Source of the DNA: Oceanicola sp. 22II-s10i
GTDB taxonomy: Bacteria; Pseudomonadota; Alphaproteobacteria; Rhodobacterales; Rhodobacteraceae
Assembly (NCBI RefSeq): GCF_002210105.1
Contig: NZ_AQQU01000007.1
Coordinates: 186,001 to 250,000, forward strand
Direction of reading: 5' to 3'
Length of the DNA stretch: 64,000 nt
Made by a program: the position numbers and the translations under genes
Part shown: one piece after another, positions 34,721-43,144 of the stretch
Layout: every line of letters begins with the position of its first letter
Position numbering within the stretch: the stretch's first letter is position 1
Notes under the pieces: model-generated
Databases searched by the model: none
The model's input: the letters and a program-made list of their open reading frames with translations, nothing else
What the model was told of the DNA's origin: nothing

Positions 34721-35905
34721 ATGTTCATTCCCTTTTTCGAGAACCTCAGAAAACACGCCGTCCCCGTCACGCTCCGGGAATACCTGACCTTCCTCGAAGC
34801 GATGCGCGCCGGGCTCTGCACCTACGACCCCGAGGCGTTCTATTACCTCGCCCGCACGGCGATGGTGAAGGACGAGCGGAACATCGACAAGTTCGACATC
34901 GCCTTCGCCAAGACCTTCGAAGGGCTGGAAAACATCACCTTCGAACAGGTGATGGAGGCCGTCGAACTGCCCGCCGAATGGCTGGAGCAGATGGCCGAGA
35001 AATACCTGACCGCCGAAGAGATGGCCGAGATCAAGGCGCTCGGCGGCTTCGACAAGCTGATGGAGACGCTCAAGCAGCGGCTCAAGGAACAGCAGGGCCG
35101 GCACGAGGGCGGCAACAAGTGGATCGGCACCAAGGGCACCTCGCCCTTCGGCGCGCAGGGCTACAACCCCGAGGGCGTCCGCATCGGGCAGGAGAAATCG
35201 CGCCACCAACGCGCCGTAAAGGTCTGGGACAAAAGGGAATTCAAGAACTTCGACGACGACGTCGAACTGGGCACCCGCAACATCAAGGTCGCGTTGAAAC
35301 GGCTCAGGAAATGGGCCCGCGACGGGGCGCACGAGGAACTGGACCTCGACAACACCATCCGCTCGACCGCCGAGCATGGCTATCTGGACGTCAAAGTCCG
35401 GCCCGAGCGGCGGAACGCGGTCAAGGTGCTGCTGTTCCTCGACGTCGGCGGGTCCATGGATCCGCACATCAAGGTGATGGAGGAGCTGTTCAGCGCCGCC
35501 AAGGCCGAGTTCAAGCACATGCAGCACTTCTACTTCCACAACTGCCTCTACGAAGGCGTGTGGAAGGACAACCGCCGCCGCTGGTCCGATCAGACCCCGA
35601 CATGGGAGGTGCTGCGGACCTATGGCAGCGACTACAAGGCGATCTTCATCGGTGACGCCTCGATGAGCCCCTACGAGGTCGCCTATCCCGGTGGCGCGAA
35701 CGAGCACTGGAACGAGGAATCGGGCGAAACATGGCTGCGCCGCGCGCGCGAGCAATGGCCGAACAACCTGTGGATCAACCCGGTGCCGCGCAAGTACTGG
35801 GGCTACACCCAGTCGATCAAGCTGATCCGCGAGATCTTCGACGACCGGATGCACCCGATGACGCTCGAGGGGCTGTCGCAGGGGATGAAGGAACTCAGCC
35901 GCTGA
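34721..35905 (+). CDS. VWA (CoxE-like) domain protein
   Basis: A 394-residue cytoplasmic protein of the CoxE/DUF58-like VWA group. An N-terminal helical part (1-220) begins FIPFFENLRKHAVPVTLREY and contains KWIGTKGTSPFGAQGYNPEG. The VWA domain starts near residue 238 with the MIDAS motif FLDVGGSMD. The GDASMSPYEVAYPGG segment lies downstream. Such proteins work with MoxR ATPases; the MoxR gene here is 2.3 kb upstream on the same strand. The client complex is unknown. Confidence 0.88.
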   Translation: MFIPFFENLRKHAVPVTLREYLTFLEAMRAGLCTYDPEAFYYLARTAMVKDERNIDKFDIAFAKTFEGLENITFEQVMEAVELPAEWLEQMAEKYLTAEEMAEIKALGGFDKLMETLKQRLKEQQGRHEGGNKWIGTKGTSPFGAQGYNPEGVRIGQEKSRHQRAVKVWDKREFKNFDDDVELGTRNIKVALKRLRKWARDGAHEELDLDNTIRSTAEHGYLDVKVRPERRNAVKVLLFLDVGGSMDPHIKVMEELFSAAKAEFKHMQHFYFHNCLYEGVWKDNRRRWSDQTPTWEVLRTYGSDYKAIFIGDASMSPYEVAYPGGANEHWNEESGETWLRRAREQWPNNLWINPVPRKYWGYTQSIKLIREIFDDRMHPMTLEGLSQGMKELSR

Positions 35906-35932
35906 ACCGTGACGACGGGCGGCGTGGCGGTC

Positions 35933-36472
35933 TTACTGCCTGCCGCTGTCGATCCGGGCGACAAGCACCCCGTTCTGGATGAAGAGGTCCAGCAATTCCG
36001 TTGCCGCCTCGACCGGCGCGGTGCCGAAATCGACGGTGATCCGCCCGCGTTCGACGACGGCGGAATGAATGACCTGCGACATCATGCTGTCCATCGGACG
36101 CCGGGCCCCTTCCAGGTCGACCCACTTGGCGAACCATGTTTCGAACCCCACCACTTCGGGCGGCGCCGGGGTCAGGTTGAAGGCGATGGATTCCCATGAC
36201 ACCGGCCCGACCTCCAGCGTCAGGTCCCCGTAGGACATGGTGTATCCACCGACATAGGCCCCTTCGTTGAGCGAAACCTCGACCGCGCCGTTGTCAGCGC
36301 CGGTCCGCCCGACGAAATCCACGACATAGATGTCCTGAAAGGTCTCGCCCGGCATCCGGAACGCAATCTCCGGGAACACCGCTTCAAAGCGGTCCAGCTG
36401 CTGCTGGTACGCGTACTGGAACTCGGCGACATATGCCGTCTGCAATAAAGTAAGCAGTGTCAGAATGTTCAT
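35933..36472 (-). CDS. Protein of unknown function, possibly exported
   Basis: A 179-residue protein from the ATG at 36472, or 197 residues from a TTG at 36526. The first 15 residues (MNILTLLTLLQTAYV) are hydrophobic and could be a short signal segment, but no basic N-region is present. The rest is acidic and beta-rich (YVGGYTMSYGDLTLEVGPVSW, ITVDFGTAPVEAATELLDLF). I do not recognise a family. It is convergent with the VWA gene, 27 bases apart. Confidence 0.62.
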   Translation of the reverse strand: MNILTLLTLLQTAYVAEFQYAYQQQLDRFEAVFPEIAFRMPGETFQDIYVVDFVGRTGADNGAVEVSLNEGAYVGGYTMSYGDLTLEVGPVSWESIAFNLTPAPPEVVGFETWFAKWVDLEGARRPMDSMMSQVIHSAVVERGRITVDFGTAPVEAATELLDLFIQNGVLVARIDSGRQ

Positions 36473-36774
36473 GAGGTCAACGTCTTGTGCAGGCACGTTA
36501 TCGACTCTCAAATTCGAGCCTGTCAAACACTGATGTTGAATAGCGTCACTCTGTCCGGCCTCAGATGCCCGTCCGTGTCCGTGACGTCACGGTAAGCGAC
36601 GCGAAAATTAACGAAAGCCGGCAATCGACACCAAAAAACCGGGCCCACCGTGGACTGCGGCTGGATCGTTTCATTCCCTATGCTGCCACTGGAAAAGGCA
36701 CCGCGACAATCAGCCCGCTGTTGCCAGCCAGTCGCGTATGGACCTGCAGCATCCGCTCTGTTTGTCTGCACCGC
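36473..36774. other. Divergent spacer ahead of the first DedA gene
   Basis: About 300 bases without a supported gene. It carries a perfect 14-base palindrome at 36579-36592 and A-rich tracts near 36600-36640. The codons running upstream of the DedA ATG show no good start. Confidence 0.45.
36579..36592. promoter_or_regulatory. Perfect 14-base palindrome, candidate operator
   Basis: CCGTGACGTCACGG is a perfect dyad in the divergent spacer between the gene ending at 36472 and the DedA gene at 36775. It has the form of a homodimeric regulator site, but no regulator is encoded next to it. Confidence 0.35.
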
Positions 36775-37443
36775 ATGGCCGATCCCGCGCGACCGCCCCT
36801 CGGACCCGACACAGCGACCCCGGATGTCCCGGCGGACGACTGGATCCTCAGTGCGCTCTACGATCACGGACCGGCGGTGATGTTCGTCCTGTGCCTCGCT
36901 TCCTGTATCGCCCTGCCCGTCCCGGCCTCGATCGCCATGATCTCGGCCGGGGCCGCCGCCGCGACCGGCGGACTGGAGTTGTGGCAGATCGCGCTTGCCT
37001 CGCTGGCGGGGGCCATCGTGGGCGACCAGATCGCCTATGCCATCGGCGGCGTGGGACGCGGGCCGCTGATCCGCTGGATCGACGCCAAGGAACCGCGCCG
37101 CGCCGCCCGGCTGAAGGCCGAGGACTGGCTGCGCGACCGTGGCGGGCCGGGCGTCTTCCTCAGCCGCTGGCCGGTGTCGCCGATCGGGCCCTACGTGAAC
37201 TTCGCCGCCGGGGCCGCGGCCTTCGGATGGCTGCGCTTCACACTCTGGTCCGCGCCGGGCGAAGCCGTCTGGGTCGCCGTGAACACCGCGCTCGGCTACG
37301 TGTTCTCGGGCCAGATCACCGCAGTGGCCATGGTCGCGCAGGAGGCCACGGGCCTCGTCCTCGCCGTCATCTTCGCCCTCGGGGCAAGCTACGTCCTGCG
37401 CCGCGCGTTAAAGGCCCGGCGCGCCGCGAAAGAGGACGACTGA
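36775..37443 (+). CDS. DedA-family membrane protein (first of two)
   Basis: A 222-residue DedA/VTT-domain membrane protein, starting at MADPARPP. Family features are CLASCIALPVPASIAMISAGA (reentrant segment), GAIVGDQIAYAIGGVGRG, and RGGPGVFLSRWPVSPIGPYVNFAAG with the conserved arginine and proline. VTT-domain proteins are linked to lipid flipping (undecaprenyl phosphate or phosphatidylethanolamine) and proton-motive-force homeostasis. A second DedA gene follows after a small membrane-protein gene. Confidence 0.88.
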   Translation: MADPARPPLGPDTATPDVPADDWILSALYDHGPAVMFVLCLASCIALPVPASIAMISAGAAAATGGLELWQIALASLAGAIVGDQIAYAIGGVGRGPLIRWIDAKEPRRAARLKAEDWLRDRGGPGVFLSRWPVSPIGPYVNFAAGAAAFGWLRFTLWSAPGEAVWVAVNTALGYVFSGQITAVAMVAQEATGLVLAVIFALGASYVLRRALKARRAAKEDD

Positions 37444-37512
37444 GGCACCGCGCCGCCTTGCGCCCGCACCGCCGCTGCGCCACGCTCGGAGCACCTGACC
37501 GGAGCCAAGACC

Positions 37513-37872
37513 CTGCCGCGCCTCGCCACCCTCCTGCGCCTGATCCGGCTGCATCCGTTCGCCGCGCTGCTGTTCGGCGCGGGCACGTTGTTTGCGCTGG
37601 TCTTCGTCGTACGGACGCTGTTTTTCGTCGTCTACTGGTCTGACCCCGCGCATCGCAACCAGGCACCCGAAGTCTGGATGACCCCGCGCTACATCGCGCA
37701 TTCCTGGCAGATTCCACCCGAGGCGCTGGCCGAGGCGCTGCAGATCCCCGACCCGCCCCCGCGCCACGCCACGCTGGCCGAGATCGCCCGCCTGCGCGGG
37801 ATGACCACCGAGGCGCTGATCGCCGAACTGACCGTCTTTCTCGCCCGTCACCGGCAGGCCACGCATGAGTGA
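37513..37872 (+). CDS. Small single-pass membrane protein between two DedA genes (probable CTG start)
   Basis: The frame encodes a hydrophobic segment (HPFAALLFGAGTLFALVFVV) and a soluble tail (MTTEALIAELTVFLARHRQ). There is no ATG or GTG between the upstream stop and the membrane segment. The first standard start is a TTG at 37588, inside the hydrophobic helix. A CTG at 37513 has GGAG at 37501-37504, 8 bases upstream, and gives a basic N-terminus and 119 residues, so I prefer it. The stop overlaps the next DedA start by 8 bases. Function is unknown; a DedA partner is possible. Confidence 0.6.
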   Translation: MPRLATLLRLIRLHPFAALLFGAGTLFALVFVVRTLFFVVYWSDPAHRNQAPEVWMTPRYIAHSWQIPPEALAEALQIPDPPPRHATLAEIARLRGMTTEALIAELTVFLARHRQATHE

Positions 37873-38479
37873 CGCGATCTCCGCCCTCGTCGCGGAATGG
37901 GGCCTGCCGCTGCTCTTCGCCGTGACCTTCCTGTCGTGCCTCGCCCTGCCCGTGCCCTCCTCGCTCGCCATGCTGACGGCCGGGGCCTTCACCGTGACGG
38001 GCGACCTGACACTCTGGGCCACCGCGCTCGCCGCCTTCGCCGGCGCCGTGCTGGGCGACCAGACCGGCTATGTCCTCGCCCGCTTCGGCGCGGACCGGCT
38101 CGACGCCTTCACCGCCACACGCCCGCGCCGCCGGGCCCTGCTGGACCGCGCCCGGCGGATGATCGAAAAACGCGGCGGACCGGGTATCTTCCTCAGCCGC
38201 TGGCTGGTCTCGCCGCTCGGCCCCTATGCGAATTTCATCGCCGGGCTGACCCGGTTCCCGCACCTTGCCTTCACCCTCTGGGGCGCGGCAGGCGAAGCGG
38301 TCTGGGTCGCACTCTACGTCGGGCTCGGGCGGCTCTTCGCCGGTCAGCTCGACATGGCCGCCGAATTCGCGGGCGACCTCTCGGGGCTTTTCGCCGCGCT
38401 CGCCGTGATGGGCGTGTCAGCATGGTGGATGACACATTCGCTGCGCCACCGCCGCCGCATTGCCGGACGCCACGACTGA
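37865..38479 (+). CDS. DedA-family membrane protein (second of two)
   Basis: A 204-residue DedA/VTT-domain protein clearly paralogous to the one at 36775. Aligned segments include FLSCLALPVPSSLAMLTAGAF, GAVLGDQTGYVLARFGADR and RGGPGIFLSRWLVSPLGPYANFIAG. It overlaps the small membrane-protein gene by 8 bases, and an M48 protease follows after 15 bases. Two paralogues in one operon may form a heteromer or act on different lipids. Confidence 0.88.
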   Translation: MSDAISALVAEWGLPLLFAVTFLSCLALPVPSSLAMLTAGAFTVTGDLTLWATALAAFAGAVLGDQTGYVLARFGADRLDAFTATRPRRRALLDRARRMIEKRGGPGIFLSRWLVSPLGPYANFIAGLTRFPHLAFTLWGAAGEAVWVALYVGLGRLFAGQLDMAAEFAGDLSGLFAALAVMGVSAWWMTHSLRHRRRIAGRHD

Positions 38480-38494
38480 CCCCATATCGGATCC

Positions 38495-39187
38495 ATGCTG
38501 CGCTTCACCCCCATCCTGCTCGCCATCCTCTACGGCCTCGTCGTCTACCGCTTCTCGGTCTGGCGCACGAAGAAGGAGCTCGACGCGCGGTCCTCCGAAC
38601 TCGCCGATCCGCAGCTCTTGGCCGTGACCCGCAAGCTGGCACAGGCGCTCGACCTGCCCCGCATCCGCGTCCACCTCTACGAGATCGACCCGGTGAACGG
38701 CCTCGCCGCCCCCGACGGGCGTATCTTCCTGACCCGCGGCTTCTACAACAAGTTCCGCGCGGGCGAAGTTTCGGCCGAGGAGATGGCCTCGGTCATCGCC
38801 CATGAACTGGGCCACGTGGCACTCGGCCATGCCCGGCGGCGGATGATCGACTTTTCCGGCCAGAACGCGCTGCGCACGGCGCTCGGGCTGATCCTGTCGC
38901 GGATCATTCCCGGCATCGGCATCTGGATCGCGGGCATGTTGACCTCGCTTCTGGCCGCGCGCCTGTCGCGCTCGGATGAATACGAGGCCGACGCCTATGC
39001 CGCCGCCCTGCTGACCAAGGCGGGCATCGGCACGGCCCCGCAGAAATCGCTGTTCCGCAAGCTCGCCGCGCTTACGGGCGGCAGCGGCACGGCGCCCGCC
39101 TGGCTGATGAGCCACCCGAAAACCGAGGAACGCATCGCCGCGATCGACAAACTGGAGGCGGGCTGGAACGCCAAGAGGCTGACCTAA
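38495..39187 (+). CDS. M48-family zinc metallopeptidase
   Basis: A 230-residue membrane-anchored protease of the HtpX/Ste24 clan. An N-terminal membrane helix (about 3-20) is followed by the catalytic domain, with zinc motif HELGH at 103-107 and the downstream acidic motif SDEYEADAYAAAL supplying the third ligand. A second hydrophobic segment (about 135-155) lies between them. HtpX-type proteases degrade misfolded membrane proteins. It follows the two DedA genes on the same strand and meets the SAP-like gene with a 4-base convergent overlap. Confidence 0.9.
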   Translation: MLRFTPILLAILYGLVVYRFSVWRTKKELDARSSELADPQLLAVTRKLAQALDLPRIRVHLYEIDPVNGLAAPDGRIFLTRGFYNKFRAGEVSAEEMASVIAHELGHVALGHARRRMIDFSGQNALRTALGLILSRIIPGIGIWIAGMLTSLLAARLSRSDEYEADAYAAALLTKAGIGTAPQKSLFRKLAALTGGSGTAPAWLMSHPKTEERIAAIDKLEAGWNAKRLT

Positions 39188-39369
39188 CCCCGCCAGGGCA
39201 TCGGCGCGCCGTCCAGCCAGGCCTCGACCCGCGCGGCGAGAGCGCCCTTGCTGCCTGACGCGGGCAGACCCCGCAATCTCAGGAAATCCCGCAGGTCCGA
39301 CTTCATCCAGTCGTGATCGCGGAAGTCCTCCGCAGACATGTGTTCGTCCAGTTCCGGCCTTGCCCTCAT
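39184..39369 (-). CDS. SAP-like domain miniprotein
   Basis: A 61-residue protein. Residues about 22-55 ([18 protein letters not shown], then [12 protein letters not shown]) have the helix-turn-helix spacing and the invariant Gly of SAP motifs, which bind DNA or RNA in larger proteins. I set the start at the ATG at 39369 because GGGAG lies 7 bases upstream; an upstream ATG at 39387 would add six residues. It stands alone on the minus strand, overlapping the M48 gene end by 4 bases. Confidence 0.65.
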   Translation of the reverse strand: MRARPELDEHMSAEDFRDHDWMKSDLRDFLRLRGLPASGSKGALAARVEAWLDGAPMPWRG

Positions 39370-39454
39370 CCCGCGACTCCCGTTCACTGCGCCGCAACGA
39401 AATAGCAGGCCCCTGCTGACAGCCCTCCGTCAGCAGCGTGCCGGGAAGGACCTC

Positions 39455-40456
39455 ATGCGTTACTCACTGCTCGACCTCTCTCCGGTCTCCGAAGGCCACG
39501 ACGCCGCCGAGGCCATCGCCGCCTCCGCCGCGCTCGCGCAGACCGCCGAAGCCGAGGGCTACACCCGCTTCTGGCTGGCCGAACACCACAACATGCCGGG
39601 AATCGCCTCGGCTGCGACCTCGGTGATGATCGGTCACGTGGCGGGCAAGACCTCCAAGATACGCGTCGGTTCGGGCGGGATCATGCTGCCCAACCACTCG
39701 CCGCTGGTGATCGCCGAACAGTTCGGCACGCTGGCCACGATCTATCCGGGGCGCATCGACCTCGGCCTCGGGCGCGCGCCCGGCACCGACATGATGACCG
39801 CCCGCGCCCTGCGCCGGAACCTGCAGGCGCCCGACACCTTCCCGCAGGACGTGCTGGAACTGGCCGCCTACCTCGGACCGGTCGAACCCGGCCAGCACCT
39901 GCGCGCGATCCCCGGTTCGGACACCAACATCCCGATCTGGATCCTCGGCTCCTCGCTCTATGGCGCGCAGCTGGCGGCCCACCTCGGCCTGCCCTACGCC
40001 TTCGCCTCGCACTTCGCCCCCGACGCGCTGGAGGAGGCCTCCGAGATCTACCGCCGCACCTTCCGTCCGTCCGAAGCGCTGGCCGAGCCGCATTTCATGA
40101 TGGCGATCAACGTCTTCGCAGCCGACACGGATGCCGAGGCCGCCCGCATCCGCACCTCCGCCCAGCTCGGCATGATCAACCTCCGCTCGGGCCGCCCCGG
40201 CAAGCTGCCCGCGCCCGTCGACCGGCTGGAGGATCACGTCGACCCCGGCATGATCCAGATGACCAACATCGGCGGTCGTATCCGCGCCTGCGGCGCCCCG
40301 GACACCATCCGCGCCGATCTGAAGACCCTGATCGACACCTACCAGCCAGACGAGGTCATCATCTCCGGCCAGATCCACGACCCCGCCGCACGCCGCCACA
40401 GCTTCACCCTCGCCGCCGCCGCCCTGCGCGACCTCGGCGCCGAACCGGCCCCCTGA
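39455..40456 (+). CDS. LLM-class (luciferase-like) flavin-dependent oxidoreductase
   Basis: A 333-residue bacterial-luciferase-fold monooxygenase of the YhbW/MsnO8 type. Motifs are [67 protein letters not shown] and [21 protein letters not shown] precedes the ATG. Enzymes of this subfamily are usually of unknown substrate. It is followed by an intergenic repeat with a G/C hairpin before guaA. Confidence 0.87.
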   Translation: MRYSLLDLSPVSEGHDAAEAIAASAALAQTAEAEGYTRFWLAEHHNMPGIASAATSVMIGHVAGKTSKIRVGSGGIMLPNHSPLVIAEQFGTLATIYPGRIDLGLGRAPGTDMMTARALRRNLQAPDTFPQDVLELAAYLGPVEPGQHLRAIPGSDTNIPIWILGSSLYGAQLAAHLGLPYAFASHFAPDALEEASEIYRRTFRPSEALAEPHFMMAINVFAADTDAEAARIRTSAQLGMINLRSGRPGKLPAPVDRLEDHVDPGMIQMTNIGGRIRACGAPDTIRADLKTLIDTYQPDEVIISGQIHDPAARRHSFTLAAAALRDLGAEPAP

Positions 40457-40497
40457 CCGCTCGCCACACCTTCCGGAGTGTCTCGCAGGCTCCCCTG

Positions 40498-40555
40498 CTT
40501 CTTCTGGTCAAAAATACTTTCGGGGGGTCCGGGGGGCAGACAGCCCCCCGGCCTC
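40498..40555. repeat. Dispersed G/C-rich intergenic repeat, copy B
   Basis: It begins CTTCTTCTGGTCAAAAATAC, then a G-run and an inverted repeat CCGGGGGGC / GCCCCCCGG. It matches copy A (13022-13080, opposite orientation). It lies about 40 bases after the luciferase-like gene and about 100 bases before guaA. The hairpin may terminate transcription. Confidence 0.65.
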
Positions 40556-40651
40556 AACGCCCGCACACCATCCGGGCATCCTTGCGCCCCAGGCACCCCC
40601 GCCTCCAACCACCCACTTGCGCCCGCCCCGTCCCGGCAATAAAGCCGGGTC

Positions 40652-42229
40652 ATGAGCGACCAGATCCACGACCGCCTTCTCATCATCGACTTCGGCAGCC
40701 AGGTGACGCAGCTGATCGCGCGCCGCCTGCGCGAACTGTCGGTCTATTGCGAAATCCATCCCTACCAGAAGGTCGACGACGCCTTCCTCAGGGACTTCGC
40801 CCCGAAGGCCATCATCTTCTCCGGCGGCCCGGACAGCGTGACCCGCGCAGGGTCCCCGCGCCCGCCGCAACTGGCCTATGACCTCGGTGTGCCGATCCTC
40901 GGCATCTGCTACGGCCAGCAGGTGATGATGCAGGATCTCGGCGGCCGGGTCGAAGGCGGCAAGATCTCGGGCGGCGGCGGCACCGCCGAATTCGGCCGCG
41001 CCTACGTCACCCCGTCCGACGAACGCATCGACCTGCTGACGGGCTGGTTCCTCGACGGACGCGAGCAGGTCTGGATGAGCCACGGCGACCATGTCGCGGC
41101 CCTCGCCCCCGGTTTCGCGGTCTACGGCACCTCGCCGAACGCGCCCTTCGCGATCACCGCCGATCTCGACCGTCGCTTCTTCGCCGTCCAGTTCCACCCC
41201 GAGGTGCACCACACCCCCAACGGCAAGACACTCTACGAAAATTTCGTGCGTCTGGCGGGGTTCACCGGCGACTGGACGATGTCCGCCTACCGCGAAGAGG
41301 CAATCCGCCTGATCCGCGAACAGGTCGGCGACAAAAAGGTGATCTGCGGCCTGTCGGGCGGCGTCGACAGTTCCGTCGCCGCCGTGCTGATCCACGAGGC
41401 CATCGGCGACAACCTGACCTGCGTGTTCGTGGACCACGGCCTGCTGCGCCAGAACGAGGCGCAGGAAGTCGTCACGATGTTCCGCGACCACTACAACATC
41501 CCGCTGATCCACGCGGACGAAAGCGAGCTGTTTCTCGGCGAGCTGGAGGGCGTCACGGACCCGGAGGTCAAGCGCAAGACCATCGGACGGCTGTTCATCG
41601 ACGTGTTCCAGAAATACGCGAACCAGATCGAGAACGCCGAGTTCCTGGCCCAGGGCACGCTCTACCCGGACGTCATCGAGTCGGTCTCCTTCTCCGGCGG
41701 TCCCTCGGTCACGATCAAGTCGCACCACAACGTGGGCGGCCTGCCCGAAAAGATGGGCCTCAAGCTGGTCGAGCCGCTGCGCGAGCTCTTCAAGGACGAG
41801 GTCCGCGCGCTCGGCACCGAACTTGGCCTGCCCGCCTCCTTCATCGGTCGCCACCCCTTCCCCGGCCCCGGCCTCGCCATCCGCTGCCCCGGCGAGATCA
41901 CCCGCGACAAGCTCGAGATCCTGCGCAAGGCCGACGCGGTCTACATCGACCAGATCCGCAAGCACGGTCTCTACGACGAGATCTGGCAGGCCTTCGTGGC
42001 CATCCTGCCCGTGCGGACCGTCGGCGTGATGGGCGACGGGCGAACCTACGACTACGCCTGCGCCCTGCGCGCCGTGACGAGCGTCGACGGGATGACGGCG
42101 GACTACTACCCCTTTACGCATGACTTCCTCGGCGAGACCGCGACGCGGATCATCAACGAGGTCGAGGGGATCAACCGCGTGACTTACGACATAACGTCGA
42201 AACCGCCGGGAACGATCGAGTGGGAGTGA
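40652..42229 (+). CDS. guaA: GMP synthase (glutamine-hydrolysing) GuaA
   Basis: Converts XMP to GMP in purine synthesis. It has 525 residues, the usual length. The class I glutaminase domain (1-200) has the nucleophile in [11 protein letters not shown] and the His/Glu pair in [10 protein letters not shown]. The ATP-pyrophosphatase domain follows, with P-loop [15 protein letters not shown] (about 230). The dimerisation domain ends [15 protein letters not shown], the invariant C-terminus. It is a single-gene unit flanked by repeats. Confidence 0.97.
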   Translation: MSDQIHDRLLIIDFGSQVTQLIARRLRELSVYCEIHPYQKVDDAFLRDFAPKAIIFSGGPDSVTRAGSPRPPQLAYDLGVPILGICYGQQVMMQDLGGRVEGGKISGGGGTAEFGRAYVTPSDERIDLLTGWFLDGREQVWMSHGDHVAALAPGFAVYGTSPNAPFAITADLDRRFFAVQFHPEVHHTPNGKTLYENFVRLAGFTGDWTMSAYREEAIRLIREQVGDKKVICGLSGGVDSSVAAVLIHEAIGDNLTCVFVDHGLLRQNEAQEVVTMFRDHYNIPLIHADESELFLGELEGVTDPEVKRKTIGRLFIDVFQKYANQIENAEFLAQGTLYPDVIESVSFSGGPSVTIKSHHNVGGLPEKMGLKLVEPLRELFKDEVRALGTELGLPASFIGRHPFPGPGLAIRCPGEITRDKLEILRKADAVYIDQIRKHGLYDEIWQAFVAILPVRTVGVMGDGRTYDYACALRAVTSVDGMTADYYPFTHDFLGETATRIINEVEGINRVTYDITSKPPGTIEWE

Positions 42230-42255
42230 TCCCACGGTCCGGGCAAGCGTGACGG

Positions 42256-42330
42256 ACCGGTTCTCCGGACGGGCTTCGAGCCCGTCCGGAGAAGCCTCCG
42301 GCGGGAGTTTATCCGGCCAGATGAAGCGGA
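42256..42330. repeat. Dispersed intergenic repeat, copy D (reverse orientation)
   Basis: Read on the minus strand it begins CCGCTTCATCTGGCCGGATA, then AACTCCCGCCGG, and continues into a strong hairpin. It shares its first 30 bases almost base for base with copy E (48655-48730). Confidence 0.65.
42261..42293. terminator. Perfect 15-bp hairpin after guaA
   Basis: TTCTCCGGACGGGCT (42261-42275) and AGCCCGTCCGGAGAA (42279-42293) pair fully around the loop TCG, 31 bases after the guaA stop and inside repeat copy D. No T-run follows, so it probably blocks exonucleases or assists termination. Confidence 0.55.
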
Positions 42331-42643
42331 TCGGCATCGCCTGTGCCGACACCGTGCAAGCAGGCCCGAACCCTATGTTGCTCTGCTGTCGTTCAGTCAT
42401 CTGCGACGGAGGCTCGTCGTCCACCTCAATACGGACCGCCGGTGCCCCGGCGCGCTCCACTGAGCGCCGCAGCCGGCATCACGACCGGGCCACTGTCTCC
42501 GGAATCGAAATCACGGGATGCACGCCCATCTTCCTGCAAACCCCGCCCCCCGTTTCAGGCAGTCCCGCCCGCGACCCAAACCGCTTGCCCTGCCCGCCCG
42601 GCTTTTGCGACAAGGAGATCCCAACGACTCGGGCCGGGGCCGG

Positions 42644-43072
42644 ATGACCAGACGCGACACGATCATCGAACGCTGCGCAACGCAGGGCCTGCGCATGACC
42701 GGCCCGCGCCGCGTCATAGCAGAGGTGCTGGACACCTCGCGCGATCACCCGGATGTCGAGGAACTGCACGCCCGCGCCAATGCCCGTGACAACCGGATCT
42801 CGCTGGCGACGGTGTATCGGACCGTGAAGCTGTTCGAGGAGCAGGGCATCCTCGAGAAGGTCGACTTCGGCGATGGCCGCGCCCGCTACGAAGACGCCGA
42901 ACGCGATCACCACGATCACCTGATCGACCTCGATACGGGCCGGGTGATCGAATTCGTCGATCCCGAGATCGAGAAGCTGCAGGAAAGGATCGCGGCCAAG
43001 CTGGGTTACGAGCTGCGCGGTCACCGGCTGGAACTCTACGGCGTGAAACGGCCTCCGCGCGACGACGGGTAA
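42644..43072 (+). CDS. Fur-family metalloregulator (Fur/Mur-like, lacks CxxC zinc site)
   Basis: A 142-residue Fur-superfamily repressor. The N-terminal winged helix has CATQGLRMTGPRRVIAEVL and the recognition segment RISLATVYRTVKLFEEQGI. The hinge metal site reads ERDHHDHLIDLDTGRVIEF. The C-terminal CxxC pairs of enterobacterial Fur are missing; the only cysteine is near the N-terminus. In Rhodobacterales such proteins respond mainly to manganese (Mur) or iron. The ATG was chosen to match the family length; the frame extends further upstream. Confidence 0.87.
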   Translation: MTRRDTIIERCATQGLRMTGPRRVIAEVLDTSRDHPDVEELHARANARDNRISLATVYRTVKLFEEQGILEKVDFGDGRARYEDAERDHHDHLIDLDTGRVIEFVDPEIEKLQERIAAKLGYELRGHRLELYGVKRPPRDDG

Positions 43073-43144
43073 ACCCGCCGCTGCGCTTGACAACGCGACC
43101 CGCCGGGCGCACGAGCCGCGACAGCACTCCAGCCCGGATTTCCC

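Larger units (their letters stand above)
42230..42643. other. Spacer between guaA and the Fur-family gene
   Basis: About 414 bases with no supported gene. The first 100 bases hold repeat copy D with a perfect 15-bp hairpin. The rest (42331-42643) would contain the regulator's promoter, but I see no convincing boxes or Fur-type dyad. Confidence 0.5.
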
